A stretch of 64,000 bases of DNA, taken from assembly GCF_004342005.1 (NCBI RefSeq), contig NZ_SMBX01000002.1, positions 248,001 to 312,000 of the forward strand. The letters are read 5' to 3'. A program made the position numbers and the translations under genes. Under the pieces are notes generated by a model. That model was not told where the DNA came from and ran no database searches. It worked only from the letters and a program-made list of their open reading frames with translations. The DNA is from Paracandidimonas soli. GTDB lineage: Bacteria > Pseudomonadota > Gammaproteobacteria > Burkholderiales > Burkholderiaceae_B. Shown here piece by piece: positions 8,544 to 17,656 of this stretch (the stretch's first letter is position 1; every line of letters starts with the position of its first letter).

Positions 8544-9911
8544 TTACCCCACCTGGAAGTGGCTTTCGGGGTAGCGGACGCGGCTGCGCCTTTGCGTGGC
8601 CAGGCTGTATATCAATGTCAGCGGGCCGATCCGCCCGACGAACATCAGGACGGTCAGCAGGAACTGGCTGGGCTGGCTGAGATTCATCGTCAGGTCGCGA
8701 CTCAGGCCGGTGGTGCTGAGCGCCGAGATGACTTCGAAGGCGATGTCCAGGAAGGGAGCATCCTCGAGCAGCGTCATCAGGAAAATGCCCATGAAGGCGC
8801 TGAAGGTGGTGACCAGCAGCAGCGCAAGCGATTTCCGCACGATTTCGGGCGAAATGCTGCGCTTCATCAGTACGATTTCCTCACGATGCAGCAAGTAGGA
8901 GCGCACGGCGGCAAGCAGCACGATGAAGGTGCCGACCTTGATGCCGCTGGCCGTACTGAGCGACCCGCCACCGATGAACATCAGGGCCATCATCAGCAAG
9001 GCGGTGCTGTCGGTGAGCTGGGCGGTGTCCACGCTGTTGAAGCCAGCGGTGCGGGTCGTGATGGCCTGCATCCAGGCGTTGAGCAGGCGCATATCCCAGG
9101 ACATAGGACCGAGCGTGCCGGGATTGCCGGACTCCAGCAGGAAGATCATGACGAATCCGAACAGGTTCAGGCACAGCGTGGCGATGATGATGGCGCGCGT
9201 ATAGACGCTGAAGTGGGACCAGCGCCGCTTTTGCCAGACCTCGCTCAGTACGGTAAAGCCGATGCCGCCCAGGATGATGAGAGAGCTGATGGTCAGCAGG
9301 ATCACGGGCGAGCCCGCATACGGCATCAGGTTGTCGGCATTCAGGGAAAAGCCCGCTTGATTGAAGGCAATGCCGGCGTAGAACAATGCGTGGTACAGCG
9401 CGGTCAGCCATGCCTTGTCTTGCAGCCACCAAAGAAACAGAATCAGGGCGCCGGCCAACTGTATGGTGATGGATATGCGGAAGACGGCAAAGGCTGCACG
9501 TCTGACTTTGACTACGCTGGTCTGATTGAATGCCTCCAGCACCAGCGCCTGCTGTTTCAGGCTGATGCGCCGGCCCAGCGTCAGCGCGGCGACGACTGCC
9601 AGCGTGACGAACCCCAGTCCGCCGATTTGCACCAGCAGAGCCAGAACGATCTGTCCGAAGTGAGTCAACGATTGGCTTACGTCGATTACGGTCAGGCCAG
9701 TGATGGTGACCGCGGAAGTGGCGGTGAAGAAAGCCGAGAGCACGCTGAACGGCTCGCGCTGCGAGATGGGCAGGGACAGCAGTACGGTGCCGATCAGGAT
9801 CAGCAGCAGGAATCCGCCGGCCAGCACCGCGGGCGGGCTGGCCTGGAATACGCCGTTGCGCCGCATGCGCTGATACGACGCAATGGTGCTGCGCGGATGC
9901 CAGTTGCGCAT
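8544..9911 (-). CDS. ktrB: Potassium uptake channel subunit, KtrB/TrkH family
   Basis: 455 aa integral membrane protein. Four pore loops carry the filter glycines: TSAVTITGLTVID, ALFYAGIAFNQAGFSL, ITTRTAGFNSVD and ISALSTTGLSRDLT. This fourfold M-P-M layout and the length near 450 fit KtrB. The gene lies 2 bp downstream of the RCK-domain subunit gene, so the two form a KtrAB unit for K+ (often Na+-dependent) uptake. TrkH itself is usually longer, near 480 aa, hence the KtrB call. Confidence 0.88.
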   Translation of the reverse strand: MRNWHPRSTIASYQRMRRNGVFQASPPAVLAGGFLLLILIGTVLLSLPISQREPFSVLSAFFTATSAVTITGLTVIDVSQSLTHFGQIVLALLVQIGGLGFVTLAVVAALTLGRRISLKQQALVLEAFNQTSVVKVRRAAFAVFRISITIQLAGALILFLWWLQDKAWLTALYHALFYAGIAFNQAGFSLNADNLMPYAGSPVILLTISSLIILGGIGFTVLSEVWQKRRWSHFSVYTRAIIIATLCLNLFGFVMIFLLESGNPGTLGPMSWDMRLLNAWMQAITTRTAGFNSVDTAQLTDSTALLMMALMFIGGGSLSTASGIKVGTFIVLLAAVRSYLLHREEIVLMKRSISPEIVRKSLALLLVTTFSAFMGIFLMTLLEDAPFLDIAFEVISALSTTGLSRDLTMNLSQPSQFLLTVLMFVGRIGPLTLIYSLATQRRSRVRYPESHFQVG

Positions 9912-9913
9912 GG

Positions 9914-10564
9914 CTATTTCAGTTGCGGAGCCAGGGCTTTCAAGGCATGGAGCTGGCCCGAGACGAGCAGCACGTCATGCGCCTGTAGCGTGAAGGCGTT
10001 ATCGGGATGCATGATGATTTCGCCTTTGCGCTTGATCAGCAGGAAATGGATGATGCTTTTCGCGCTGGCGAGCAGCTTGCCCAGTGTCTGGCCTTCGAGT
10101 TGCGTTGCTACGTCGATTTCCACGACGAACTCGCCGTTGCCCAGCGGGATGTAGTCGTTCACCATGGGATAGCTCAGCGCCTGGGCGACTCGGACTCCCA
10201 TTTCTTCTTCGGGGTGGATGATCCGGTTGACGCCGAGCTTGCTCAGAATGAGGTGATGGGCGCGCGATGTAGCCTTGACCCAGATGGTCTTGATGCCCAG
10301 GCTTTTCAGGTGGACGACGCACATCAGGCTGGGCTGCAGGTCGCCCATGGCCACGAGCACGACGTCATAGTTGTCCAGGCCCAGCTCTTCCAGCGCGTGC
10401 TGGTCGGTGGCATCGGCGATGACGGCATGCGTCAGTTCCTCGGCATATGCATCCACGATTTTGTTGACTGCATCGACCCCCAGAACGGAATGTCCAAGCT
10501 TGGTCAGTTCAAGGGCGGTGGCGGAGCCGAAGCGACCAAGACCGATGACGGCGAATTGTCCCAT
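9914..10564 (-). CDS. ktrA: Potassium uptake regulatory subunit KtrA/TrkA (RCK domain)
   Basis: 216 aa with a single RCK_N Rossmann domain (FAVIGLGRFGSATALELTKLGH) and RCK_C domain (residues about 135-216). Single-RCK length separates it from the double-RCK TrkA of enterics. Cytosolic ring subunits bind ATP/ADP or NAD(H) and gate the KtrB pore encoded immediately downstream. The 239-bp gap upstream (10565-10803), shared with the divergent reductase gene, shows no clear operator. Confidence 0.88.
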   Translation of the reverse strand: MGQFAVIGLGRFGSATALELTKLGHSVLGVDAVNKIVDAYAEELTHAVIADATDQHALEELGLDNYDVVLVAMGDLQPSLMCVVHLKSLGIKTIWVKATSRAHHLILSKLGVNRIIHPEEEMGVRVAQALSYPMVNDYIPLGNGEFVVEIDVATQLEGQTLGKLLASAKSIIHFLLIKRKGEIIMHPDNAFTLQAHDVLLVSGQLHALKALAPQLK

Positions 10565-10803
10565 GATCGTATGATTTCCTTGAAATGCAGTACGCTCGAT
10601 ACTGCATATTCCAGTTTAGCGCAGATGCTGGGCGGGTGTTTCCCATTCATTCAGACTGCTTTCAGGTGCGGTGCTTTTCCCTGCTGTACGAATGGGATAT
10701 ATGTAACAAAGATGCACGATCAGGCGTCGTGCAGTATAGTGGAAACCCTGATAGATTCTAAAATTCCGGTATTGGCATTGCGCGTGCCGGGTGGTATAGC
10801 TTT

Positions 10804-11892
10804 ATGGCTGATCTGTTTGACCCCATGCATTTGGGGGCAATTGAATTGCGCAATCGTATTGTCATGTCGCCATTGACGCGGACACGTGCCGCGCCGGGCC
10901 GCATTCCCAATGAGCTCATGCGCACCTACTATGCGCAGCGGGCGTCTGCGGGCCTGATATTGTCGGAAGCAACCAGTGTGTCGCCGCAGGGAGTAGGCTA
11001 TCCGAATACGCCGGGCATCTGGTCGCGCGCGCAGGTTGAGGGCTGGCAGAAGATCACCAAGGCGGTACATGACAAGGGGGGCAGGATGTTTCTGCAGCTT
11101 TGGCATGTCGGCCGCGTGTCGGATCCGGAGCATCTGAACGGAGGCATTCCCGTGGCGCCCAGCGCCATCGCCTGTCCGGGAACGGTGAATCTGCTGCGTC
11201 CCCAGCGCAATTTCGTGGTGCCCAGGGCGCTGCATCTGGAAGAGATGCAAGGCATTGCTGCGGATTTCGCGCAGGCGGCGAGAAATGCGATGGACGCGGG
11301 TTTCGATGGCGTGGAGATCCACGCGGCCAACGGCTATCTGCTTGATCAGTTCCTGCACGATGGCAGCAATCATCGCTGCGACGAGTACGGCGGTTCGATA
11401 CAGAACCGCATGCGTTTGCTGCTGGAAGTCGTGGATGCATGTATCGGTGTCTGGGGCAGCGGACGCGTGGGAGTCCATCTGTCGCCGGGCGGCACGGTGC
11501 ATGGCATGAGCGATTCGGATCCGCTTACGTTATTCAACAGTGTGGCGCGCGCGTTGAATCAGCGCAGGCTGGCATTCGTATTTGTCAGGCAGGCCGCCGG
11601 TGGCGAGGTCTATGCCAATGGCGTGCGTCAGAACTATAACGGTACCCTGATCCTGAATGACGGCCTTACCTTGGAAAGCGCGCGGGCGGCGTTGCGGGCT
11701 GGAAGGATGGATGCGGTGGCGTTTGGCCGTGCGTTCATCGCAAATCCGGATCTGGTGCGACGGCTTCGCGAGGGCGCCGAGCTGAACGACTGGGATGCGT
11801 CTTTGTTCTATGCGGATGGGGCCAAGGGATATACGGATTATCCTTGCCTGCCTTGCAAAGTGATGACGGAGTCGTGCGACGGGGTGGCCTGA
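10804..11892 (+). CDS. Alkene reductase, Old Yellow Enzyme family (NemA-like)
   Basis: 362-aa FMN-dependent TIM barrel. The catalytic segment EIHAANGYLLDQFL holds the His173/Asn176 substrate pair and Tyr178 proton donor of OYE enzymes. MSPLTRTRA at the N-terminus (residues 20-28) and the C-terminal phosphate-binding AFGRAFIANPDLV (about residues 307-320) complete the fold. It would use NAD(P)H to reduce activated alkenes, nitro compounds or N-ethylmaleimide-type electrophiles. C-terminal YTDYPCLPC is typical of this clade. It stands alone, with no neighbouring TetR/NemR regulator. Confidence 0.9.
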   Translation: MADLFDPMHLGAIELRNRIVMSPLTRTRAAPGRIPNELMRTYYAQRASAGLILSEATSVSPQGVGYPNTPGIWSRAQVEGWQKITKAVHDKGGRMFLQLWHVGRVSDPEHLNGGIPVAPSAIACPGTVNLLRPQRNFVVPRALHLEEMQGIAADFAQAARNAMDAGFDGVEIHAANGYLLDQFLHDGSNHRCDEYGGSIQNRMRLLLEVVDACIGVWGSGRVGVHLSPGGTVHGMSDSDPLTLFNSVARALNQRRLAFVFVRQAAGGEVYANGVRQNYNGTLILNDGLTLESARAALRAGRMDAVAFGRAFIANPDLVRRLREGAELNDWDASLFYADGAKGYTDYPCLPCKVMTESCDGVA

Positions 11893-11950
11893 AGCGCCAT
11901 TCTTGGGTTTTCTTTCTCTTCTCCCGTTTTTCTCTCTTCTCTTTCTGCTG

Positions 11951-12113
11951 GCTGTCCGTTGCGGCGAATGGCAGTGGCGCCTTATCGGCCCGGTTTGGCT
12001 CCATCCGGAGCCAAATGCCCCCTGCGTCGGCTCGTCCGCACGTCCGTGCTGCCTTCGCCTGCACGCGGGCGGGCCTCAAGCCGGCGCCACTGCCATTCGC
12101 CGCAACGGACAGC
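11951..12113 (+). repeat. Palindrome-flanked dispersed repeat, copy A
   Basis: Two perfect 31-nt inverted arms (11951-11981 and 12083-12113) enclose a 101-bp core. The core contains a 9-bp hairpin TTTGGCTCC/GGAGCCAAA near 11994-12015. A second copy with the same architecture lies inverted at 17415-17575; cores align at about 85% by hand, arms differ. No protein is supported here; the open frames across it come from the palindrome. It occupies most of the 420-bp gap between the reductase and the sigma gene; the rest holds a Fur box. Confidence 0.8.
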
Positions 12114-12242
12114 TTGCATTTGTGTGGCTGTAAACGCTGCTGGCTGGAAGGCGGGACGTGGTTTGCCTTGAGGGGCGTCTTGGACCTTGACGCTTTCTTT
12201 GCGAGCAAGTGGTTGTTGCAAAACTATCGTATTTTCATCATA

Positions 12243-12261
12243 ATTGAGAATGATTCTTATT
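12243..12261. promoter_or_regulatory. Fur box upstream of the ECF sigma gene
   Basis: ATTGAGAATGATTCTTATT has the near-palindromic core AGAAT-G-ATTCT typical of Fur sites and lies 52 bp upstream of the sigma start in an AT-rich promoter stretch. This predicts iron repression of the sigma/anti-sigma pair. Confidence 0.65.
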
Positions 12262-12312
12262 TAATTCAACTTGATCCGTTGTATTGAATAAGCGAATACG
12301 ACTGGAATCATT

Positions 12313-12882
12313 GTGCAAACCAAGGCATTTTCGCCGGACCTGGAATCCTTGTATCACAACTATCATGGGTGGTTGCAGGGATGGTTGCGTCGCCGGCTGG
12401 GCGATTCGTCGGATGCGGCTGATTTGGCGCACGACATCTTTTTGCGGTTGCTCCACAAGCCGCGCCATTTCGGCAGCGAGCCGGAGGCGCGCGTCTATTT
12501 GCGGACGATGGCCAACGGCATGTGCGTCGATCTGTGGCGACGCCGTCAGATCGAGCAGGCATGGCTGGAAGAATTGGCCGCTCGCCCCGAGGCGCTGGCG
12601 CCGTCAGCCGAGCATCAGGCCATCGTGCTGGAAGCCTTGCATGAGATCGACGGCATGATCCGCAGTCTGCCCGTGAAGGCCGGCAATGCCTTCATCATGG
12701 CGATGGCCTATGAAATGACCGACAGGGAAGTCGCCGAGGCCTTGGGCGTTTCTGCCCGCATGGTGCGCAGGTACGTGACCCATGCCATGTTGTGTTGTCT
12801 CCAGTTGGAGGCTCGGCGGGTGGCGGGCGAGTCGCCATTGTCCATGCCGCTTTCCGGTGCAGCCTTGTCTGACTCGGCTTGA
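12313..12882 (+). CDS. ECF sigma factor, FecI-like
   Basis: 189 aa from GTG 12313. Region 2 is LRRRLGDSSDAADLAHDIFLRLL and region 4 is EMTDREVAEALGVSARMVRRYVTHAM, both in FecI-type form. It is followed 25 bp later by a FecR-type anti-sigma and then a TonB receptor with a signalling domain. This is the classic surface-signalling trio that turns on siderophore uptake. The Fur box at 12243-12261 suggests expression only when iron is short. A start upstream at 12284 in another frame is not credible. Confidence 0.9.
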   Translation: MQTKAFSPDLESLYHNYHGWLQGWLRRRLGDSSDAADLAHDIFLRLLHKPRHFGSEPEARVYLRTMANGMCVDLWRRRQIEQAWLEELAARPEALAPSAEHQAIVLEALHEIDGMIRSLPVKAGNAFIMAMAYEMTDREVAEALGVSARMVRRYVTHAMLCCLQLEARRVAGESPLSMPLSGAALSDSA

Positions 12883-12907
12883 TGTGTCGCTTCCGCCAGT
12901 AGCTCCC

Positions 12908-13930
12908 ATGACAGCGTCCGATCTTCTCCTCGCCGGATCGCCCGAGCCATCGCATCAGGCATTGGAGCAGGCCGCAGAGTGGTTTGCGCTGTTGCGGTCT
13001 GGCGAAGCCTCTGCCGAGGACCGCGTGAGATGGCAGGCCTGGCTCGATTGCAGGCAGGAGCATCGCACAGCCTGGCGCTATGTCGAGCGGATCAGCGGCC
13101 GCTTCGAGCCTATCCAGGCCAGCGTCAACCGCGAAGCTGCCGTCAAGGGTTTTTGCTCTGCAAACCATCGCATGGCGCGTCGCCGTCAGGTATTGCTGGG
13201 CCTGGGAATGCTGGCCGGGGGCGGTCTGGCGGGTTGGACGGCATGGCGTCATACGCCGCTATCGAGCATTGCGCTGGCCTGGTCCGCTGATCACCGCAGC
13301 GCTATGGGAGAAGTGCGCCAGCTTGCGCTGCCTGATGGTTCGGAGGTCTGGCTGGGCCCCGGCGGCGCTTTCAATCAGGACTATGGCGACCGCTTGCGCC
13401 GTCTGTCGCTGGTTTCCGGCGAGATACTGATACAGACAGCAGAGGATCCGGGCCGTCCCTTCGTTGTCGATACGCCCCAGGGGCGGTTGCGTGCCCTGGG
13501 CACGCGCTTTACTGTAAGGCGCGATGGCAGTGAAACCCTGCTGGCCGTCTATCAGGGGGCGGTCGAAGTGCGCACGGCGGAATCCGGCGTTACCCGTATC
13601 GTCGGGGCAGGCCGGCAGACTCGGTTCACGGATGAGTCGCTGGCAGGCACGCAGACCGCCGATCCGGCGCGCGAGGCCTGGACTCGCGGCATTCTCGTTA
13701 CGGAAAACACACCGCTGGCCGAGGTTGCGCGCGAGCTGCAGCGTTATCGCGGCGGCCATCTGGGCGTTGCGCCCGAAGTTGCGCATCTGCCCGTCATCGG
13801 CAGCTATCCGGCCACGGATCCCGACCGGGCCTTGGCGATGCTCGAAGCGGTTCTGCCCATCAGGATCAAGCGCACCTTGTCCTGGTGGATCAGTATCGAG
13901 CCGGCAGGTGGCTCCGGCCGCAGTCGCTGA
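12908..13930 (+). CDS. FecR-family anti-sigma/sensor protein
   Basis: 340 aa. The N-terminal DUF4880-like segment (EQAAEWFALLRSGEASAEDRVRWQAWL) binds the sigma factor. One TM segment (about residues 98-115, LLGLGMLAGGGLAGWTAW) follows. The periplasmic FecR domain comes next (EVRQLALPDGSEVWLGPGG ... FVVDTPQGRLRALGTRF), and a C-terminal STN-contact region ends the protein. It should carry the ligand signal from the receptor at 14188-16701 to the sigma factor at 12313-12882. Confidence 0.9.
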   Translation: MTASDLLLAGSPEPSHQALEQAAEWFALLRSGEASAEDRVRWQAWLDCRQEHRTAWRYVERISGRFEPIQASVNREAAVKGFCSANHRMARRRQVLLGLGMLAGGGLAGWTAWRHTPLSSIALAWSADHRSAMGEVRQLALPDGSEVWLGPGGAFNQDYGDRLRRLSLVSGEILIQTAEDPGRPFVVDTPQGRLRALGTRFTVRRDGSETLLAVYQGAVEVRTAESGVTRIVGAGRQTRFTDESLAGTQTADPAREAWTRGILVTENTPLAEVARELQRYRGGHLGVAPEVAHLPVIGSYPATDPDRALAMLEAVLPIRIKRTLSWWISIEPAGGSGRSR

Positions 13931-14187
13931 GTGCTGGAAGGCGGCCGCGTTCCTTTCCATTGCGGCTCTGGCCAAGCGGCCCTTGCGTGGTCGTGCTGCG
14001 TCCCGTCGAAAAATCTGGAATATCGCATCGGTGCAGGTTCCGCTTTTGGGCGGTTCATTCGATATACCTGATGAGAACGTAATCAAACGCAGGCATATGC
14101 CGCCGGCTGCAGACCAGGAGACGGCGTTGATCGATGCGGACAACACGTTCTCGCCGATCATCCAGTTTCCAAGGAACAGAGCCCGTC

Positions 14188-16701
14188 ATGTCCCGTCATT
14201 CTGTTTGCACCGCCCGTGAAGCGGTCGCCTTTTCTTCATCGAGCCGCAACAGCCCCGGTTTCCGCATGGCGCCGATGGCGAGCCTGATCCAGCTGGCCTT
14301 TGCCGGCAGCGTGCTGGTCTTGTCGGCATGGCCGGCAAGCGCTCAAGCGCAAGCTGTCTTGCCGGTGCAGGCCTCGCAGCAAAATATTCGCCGCTACGAT
14401 ATTCCGGCCGGCCCATTGAGCACGGTGCTCGCGCGCTTCGCGAGCGAGTCGGGCGTGCTTGTGGCTGGAGCCGGTGAACTGGCCGGGGGAAAGACCAGTC
14501 CTGGCCTGTCGGGCTCTCTCGCGCCGCAGGCAGCGCTGGATGCGCTGCTGGCGGGAACAGGGCTGGTGGCGCTTCCTGAGCCGGGAGGTACGTATCGCCT
14601 GCGCGAGATTCCACGAGCGTCCTCCGGAGGGGTTGCGCAGCTGGGGGCCGTGACGGTAACGGGCAGCCGTCTGGGCGAAACTACCGAAGGCACGGGCAGC
14701 TATACCACGCGCGCCATGTCCACGGCGACGCGGCTGAGCCTGTCGCCGCGCGAAACCCCGCAGTCGGTCAGTGTGCTGACGCGCCAGCAGATGGAGGACC
14801 AGGGGATCTCCACGCTGGATGATGCCGTGCAGAGCATTACCGGCCTGGTGATGCAAAAGGGCTATTACTCAGGCAACTCGGGCAGCTTCAGCGCGCGCGG
14901 CTTCGCGGTCGATAACATGATGCTCGACGGCTTGCCGACAGGCATGGGCGCCAACGGTACTTTCAATGCGGACAATGCCGACCTCGCCATCTATGATCGC
15001 ATTGAAGTGGTGCGCGGCGCCAATGGCTTGACCAGTGGCAGCGGCAATCCTGCCGCCAGCATCAACCTGGTACGCAAGCGGCCCACAGCGGAGCCTCAGG
15101 TATCCCTTACGGCAAGCGCAGGCAGTTGGGACAACTACCAGTTGCAGCTCGATGCCGCCGATGCGCTCAATAAAGCCAAGACATTACGGGGCCGCGCCGT
15201 ATTCGCCATGCAGGACAAGGACAACTTCTACAGTGTGGCGCATGACCGCACTCAGCAACTGTACGGCATTCTTGAGGCCGACATCGCGTCTGGCACAACA
15301 CTGACATTTGGAGCCCACTACCGCAAGTACGAGAACGATGGCGGTTATCAGGAGTTCCCAACACGCGACGACGGCAGCCAGCTTGGCTTGCCGCGTTCGA
15401 CCACGCTGGGCAATGCCTACGATTTCTGGAACCAGACCGATACGACCGTTTTTGCCGAAATCGACCATCGATTCGCCAACGGCTGGAAAGCGCGCCTCTC
15501 CGCCGTCAAACGCTGGCAAAAACTGGACATGATGTTCTCGTCCATCGGTGGGTCCGAAGGCGCGTTCACACAAAATACCCAGGCTTACTGGCTGGACAAT
15601 TCGCAGACCAGTCTCGACGCCATGTTGAGCGGCCCCTTCGACTTGTTTGGCCGTACTCACGAGGCAGTTGTTGGTGTCAGCCAGCGCAAGGCCATCAATG
15701 ACAACTATGGTGACTGGAGCATCCGCTCAAACCCCTTGCCGCTGGATCCATGGAACTGGGATCCGCATGCCGCAGAGGCGCCGGGACCTATCAATCCGGA
15801 TCGCTGGACATACCAATACACCTTGCGTGAAAAAGGTTTGTATAGTTCGGCGCGCTTCAGTCTCAGCGATCCGCTTTCGGTCATCATCGGCGCGCGCATG
15901 AGCTGGTATGACTATGAAAACAACGGGACCGGCGCTGGCTACAAAATCACGCAAGAGATTACGCCGTACGCTGGCCTGGTCTTTGACCTGGATGACCGTC
16001 ATTCGGTATATGCCAGCTGGACAGAGATTTTCCTGCCTCAGGAAAAGCGGGATATCAATAATGAGCTGCTCAAGCCGATTACAGGCACCAACTATGAGCT
16101 CGGCATCAAAGGGGAATACTATGGTGGTCGCCTGAATACCAGCCTGGCGGTGTTCCAGATCAACCAGCGCAATCGCGCCATCAGCGACTTGTCCGGCCCG
16201 AATCCTTGCCCCGGCAGCATCCAGGGGTATTGCCAGCGCGCATCCGGCGAAGTGGAAAGCAAAGGGGTCGAGCTGGAGGTCAGCGGCGAGCTTATGTCGG
16301 GCTGGCAGGCAACAGCCGGTTATACCTATGTTTCGGCAAAATACGTGCGCGATTCGGATCCGGCCAATGTCGGCAAACCGTTCGATACCGATTATCCCCG
16401 TCATCAATTCAAGGCATCCACCACATATCGTCTGCCGGGCGACTATAGCCGTTGGCGTGTAGGCGGTTCGCTTTACGTGCAGAGCGGCATTCGCGCTTCT
16501 GATGATGAGCGTATCCAGCAGGGGGGATATGCGATCTTTGGCCTGCATGCCGGTTATCGGTTCAATGACAAACTGGATCTGCGTCTGAACGTGAATAATT
16601 TGTTCGACAAAATGTATTACCAGGGACTGGGATGGTCGACGGGTGGCAACAGCTACGGCGCACCCCGCAATTTCATGCTGACCTTGAACTATCAGCTGTG
16701 A
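14188..16701 (+). CDS. TonB-dependent siderophore receptor with STN signalling domain
   Basis: ATG 14188 is preceded by AAGGAA at 14171; an in-frame upstream ATG (14134) lacks that. 837 aa: signal peptide to about residue 55 (SAQAQA), STN domain about 68-135 (YDIPAGPLSTVLARFASESG), a TonB-box-like GAVTVTGSR, plug domain (TPQSVSVLTRQQMEDQG, IEVVRGANGLTSGSGNPAAS) and a barrel ending NFMLTLNYQL. The family is that of hydroxamate/ferric-siderophore receptors (FpvA/FhuE type). No siderophore synthesis genes are near, so it probably takes up xenosiderophores. The 257-bp gap before it has no recognisable feature beyond a presumed sigma-dependent promoter. Confidence 0.92.
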   Translation: MSRHSVCTAREAVAFSSSSRNSPGFRMAPMASLIQLAFAGSVLVLSAWPASAQAQAVLPVQASQQNIRRYDIPAGPLSTVLARFASESGVLVAGAGELAGGKTSPGLSGSLAPQAALDALLAGTGLVALPEPGGTYRLREIPRASSGGVAQLGAVTVTGSRLGETTEGTGSYTTRAMSTATRLSLSPRETPQSVSVLTRQQMEDQGISTLDDAVQSITGLVMQKGYYSGNSGSFSARGFAVDNMMLDGLPTGMGANGTFNADNADLAIYDRIEVVRGANGLTSGSGNPAASINLVRKRPTAEPQVSLTASAGSWDNYQLQLDAADALNKAKTLRGRAVFAMQDKDNFYSVAHDRTQQLYGILEADIASGTTLTFGAHYRKYENDGGYQEFPTRDDGSQLGLPRSTTLGNAYDFWNQTDTTVFAEIDHRFANGWKARLSAVKRWQKLDMMFSSIGGSEGAFTQNTQAYWLDNSQTSLDAMLSGPFDLFGRTHEAVVGVSQRKAINDNYGDWSIRSNPLPLDPWNWDPHAAEAPGPINPDRWTYQYTLREKGLYSSARFSLSDPLSVIIGARMSWYDYENNGTGAGYKITQEITPYAGLVFDLDDRHSVYASWTEIFLPQEKRDINNELLKPITGTNYELGIKGEYYGGRLNTSLAVFQINQRNRAISDLSGPNPCPGSIQGYCQRASGEVESKGVELEVSGELMSGWQATAGYTYVSAKYVRDSDPANVGKPFDTDYPRHQFKASTTYRLPGDYSRWRVGGSLYVQSGIRASDDERIQQGGYAIFGLHAGYRFNDKLDLRLNVNNLFDKMYYQGLGWSTGGNSYGAPRNFMLTLNYQL

Positions 16702-16810
16702 CCAAGCCCCAATGCGCCTGATCCTTGTTGTTCACGGCGAGATCAAGCGCGGGGTTGATCAGGCAGGCTGCCGGGCGCAGGTTTCTGCACATCCCGGAGG
16801 GTGATGCGCA

Positions 16811-16840
16811 TTGGCTTCGCGCTTTGGCATCGCGTAAAAT
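16811..16840 (+). promoter_or_regulatory. Candidate promoter of yqeY
   Basis: TTGGCT (16811-16816), an 18-bp spacer and TAAAAT (16835-16840) resemble a housekeeping promoter and end 28 bp before the yqeY start. Confidence 0.4.
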
Positions 16841-16868
16841 GGCGCTTTGGACTTACCAGGATTCCATC

Positions 16869-17324
16869 ATGAGCCAGACGCTCAAAGACCGCATTTCCGA
16901 CGACGTCAAATCCGCCATGCGCGCCCGCGATACCGCCCGCCTTGGCACGCTGCGCCTGCTCCAGGCGGCCATCAAGCAGAAGGAAGTCGACGAGCGCAAG
17001 GACCTGGGCGATGCCGACGTCACCGCCATCATCGAGAAGCAGGTAAAACAGCGCCGCGAGTCCGTGGCCGCCTACGAGCAGGCCGGCCGCACGGAAACCG
17101 CCGAGCAGGAAAAAGCCGAGATCCAGGTACTGCAGGAATACCTGCCCAAGGCGGCCGATCCGGCGGAAGTCGAAGCCGCCATCGATGCTGCAATCGCCTC
17201 CGTGCAGGAGCAGGGCGCCACAGGCCCCGCCGCCATGGGCAAGATCATGGCCATCCTGAAATCCTCGCTGGCAGGCCGCGCCGACATGTCCGCAGTGTCC
17301 GCACAGGTCAAGGCGAAGCTTTAA
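16869..17324 (+). CDS. yqeY: GatB/YqeY domain protein
   Basis: 151 aa starting MSQTLKDRISDDVKSAMRAR. The whole length fits the YqeY family, related to the tRNA-binding tail domain of GatB, with conserved LQEYLPKAADPAEVEAAI and TGPAAMGKIMAILK. Its role in tRNA-dependent amidation is assumed by homology but not proven for standalone forms. In many betaproteobacteria it lies near rpsU/dnaG; here it sits alone between the receptor gene and a dispersed repeat. Confidence 0.9.
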   Translation: MSQTLKDRISDDVKSAMRARDTARLGTLRLLQAAIKQKEVDERKDLGDADVTAIIEKQVKQRRESVAAYEQAGRTETAEQEKAEIQVLQEYLPKAADPAEVEAAIDAAIASVQEQGATGPAAMGKIMAILKSSLAGRADMSAVSAQVKAKL

Positions 17325-17414
17325 ATTTCCAACCGTCTTGCTGCTAACCAGGGCAAGGCGGGAATATATCTGACAGTAGAACATCCTGGCGTGCTTTAAG
17401 CTACGCTGATGTGA

Positions 17415-17575
17415 GCTGCCTGTCGTGGTGCATGAGTGCAGCGCCGTTTGAGGTCTGCCCGCGTGCAGGCGAAGGTAGCGCGGAGGCGCGGACGAGCCGA
17501 CGCAGGGGAAGTTTGGCTCCGGACGGAGCCAAACCAGGCCGACAGGCGCAGCACTCATGCACCGCGACAGGCAGC
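17415..17575 (-). repeat. Palindrome-flanked dispersed repeat, copy B (inverted relative to copy A)
   Basis: Arms 17415-17445 and 17545-17575 are each 31 nt and pair at 29 of 31 positions (one of the two exceptions is a G-U type change). The 99-bp core, read on the minus strand, matches the copy A core, including the hairpin TTTGGCTCC/GGAGCCAAA. It lies in the 332-bp gap between yqeY and yaeQ, which otherwise holds only the yaeQ terminator. Confidence 0.8.
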
Positions 17576-17598
17576 CAGAAGAACGCGCACAAGTGCGG

Positions 17599-17633
17599 CA
17601 AAAAAGAAAACGCCCTCAAACAGAAGAGGGCGT
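17599..17633 (-). terminator. Rho-independent terminator of yaeQ
   Basis: Arms ACGCCCTC (17610-17617) and GAGGGCGT (17626-17633) form a hairpin that, on the minus strand, runs into a T-rich tract. It sits 23 bp past the yaeQ stop. Confidence 0.75.
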
Positions 17634-17656
17634 GTCAAACGGCAAGGCGCATCGTC

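Noticed and set aside
8388-10154. Open frame of 588 codons on the plus strand across ktrB and ktrA
   Set aside because: It is antisense to two well-supported genes, low in hydrophobic or domain structure, rich in Gln/Asp/His/Gly as expected from reading high-GC genes backwards.
12284-12658. 124-codon frame with ATG just before the sigma gene
   Set aside because: It is in a different frame from the FecI-like sequence; the GTG start at 12313 gives the complete sigma factor.
16716-16764. GCCTGATC ... GATCAGGC inverted repeat after the siderophore receptor
   Set aside because: The 33-nt loop and lack of a T-run make it a weak terminator candidate; not listed.
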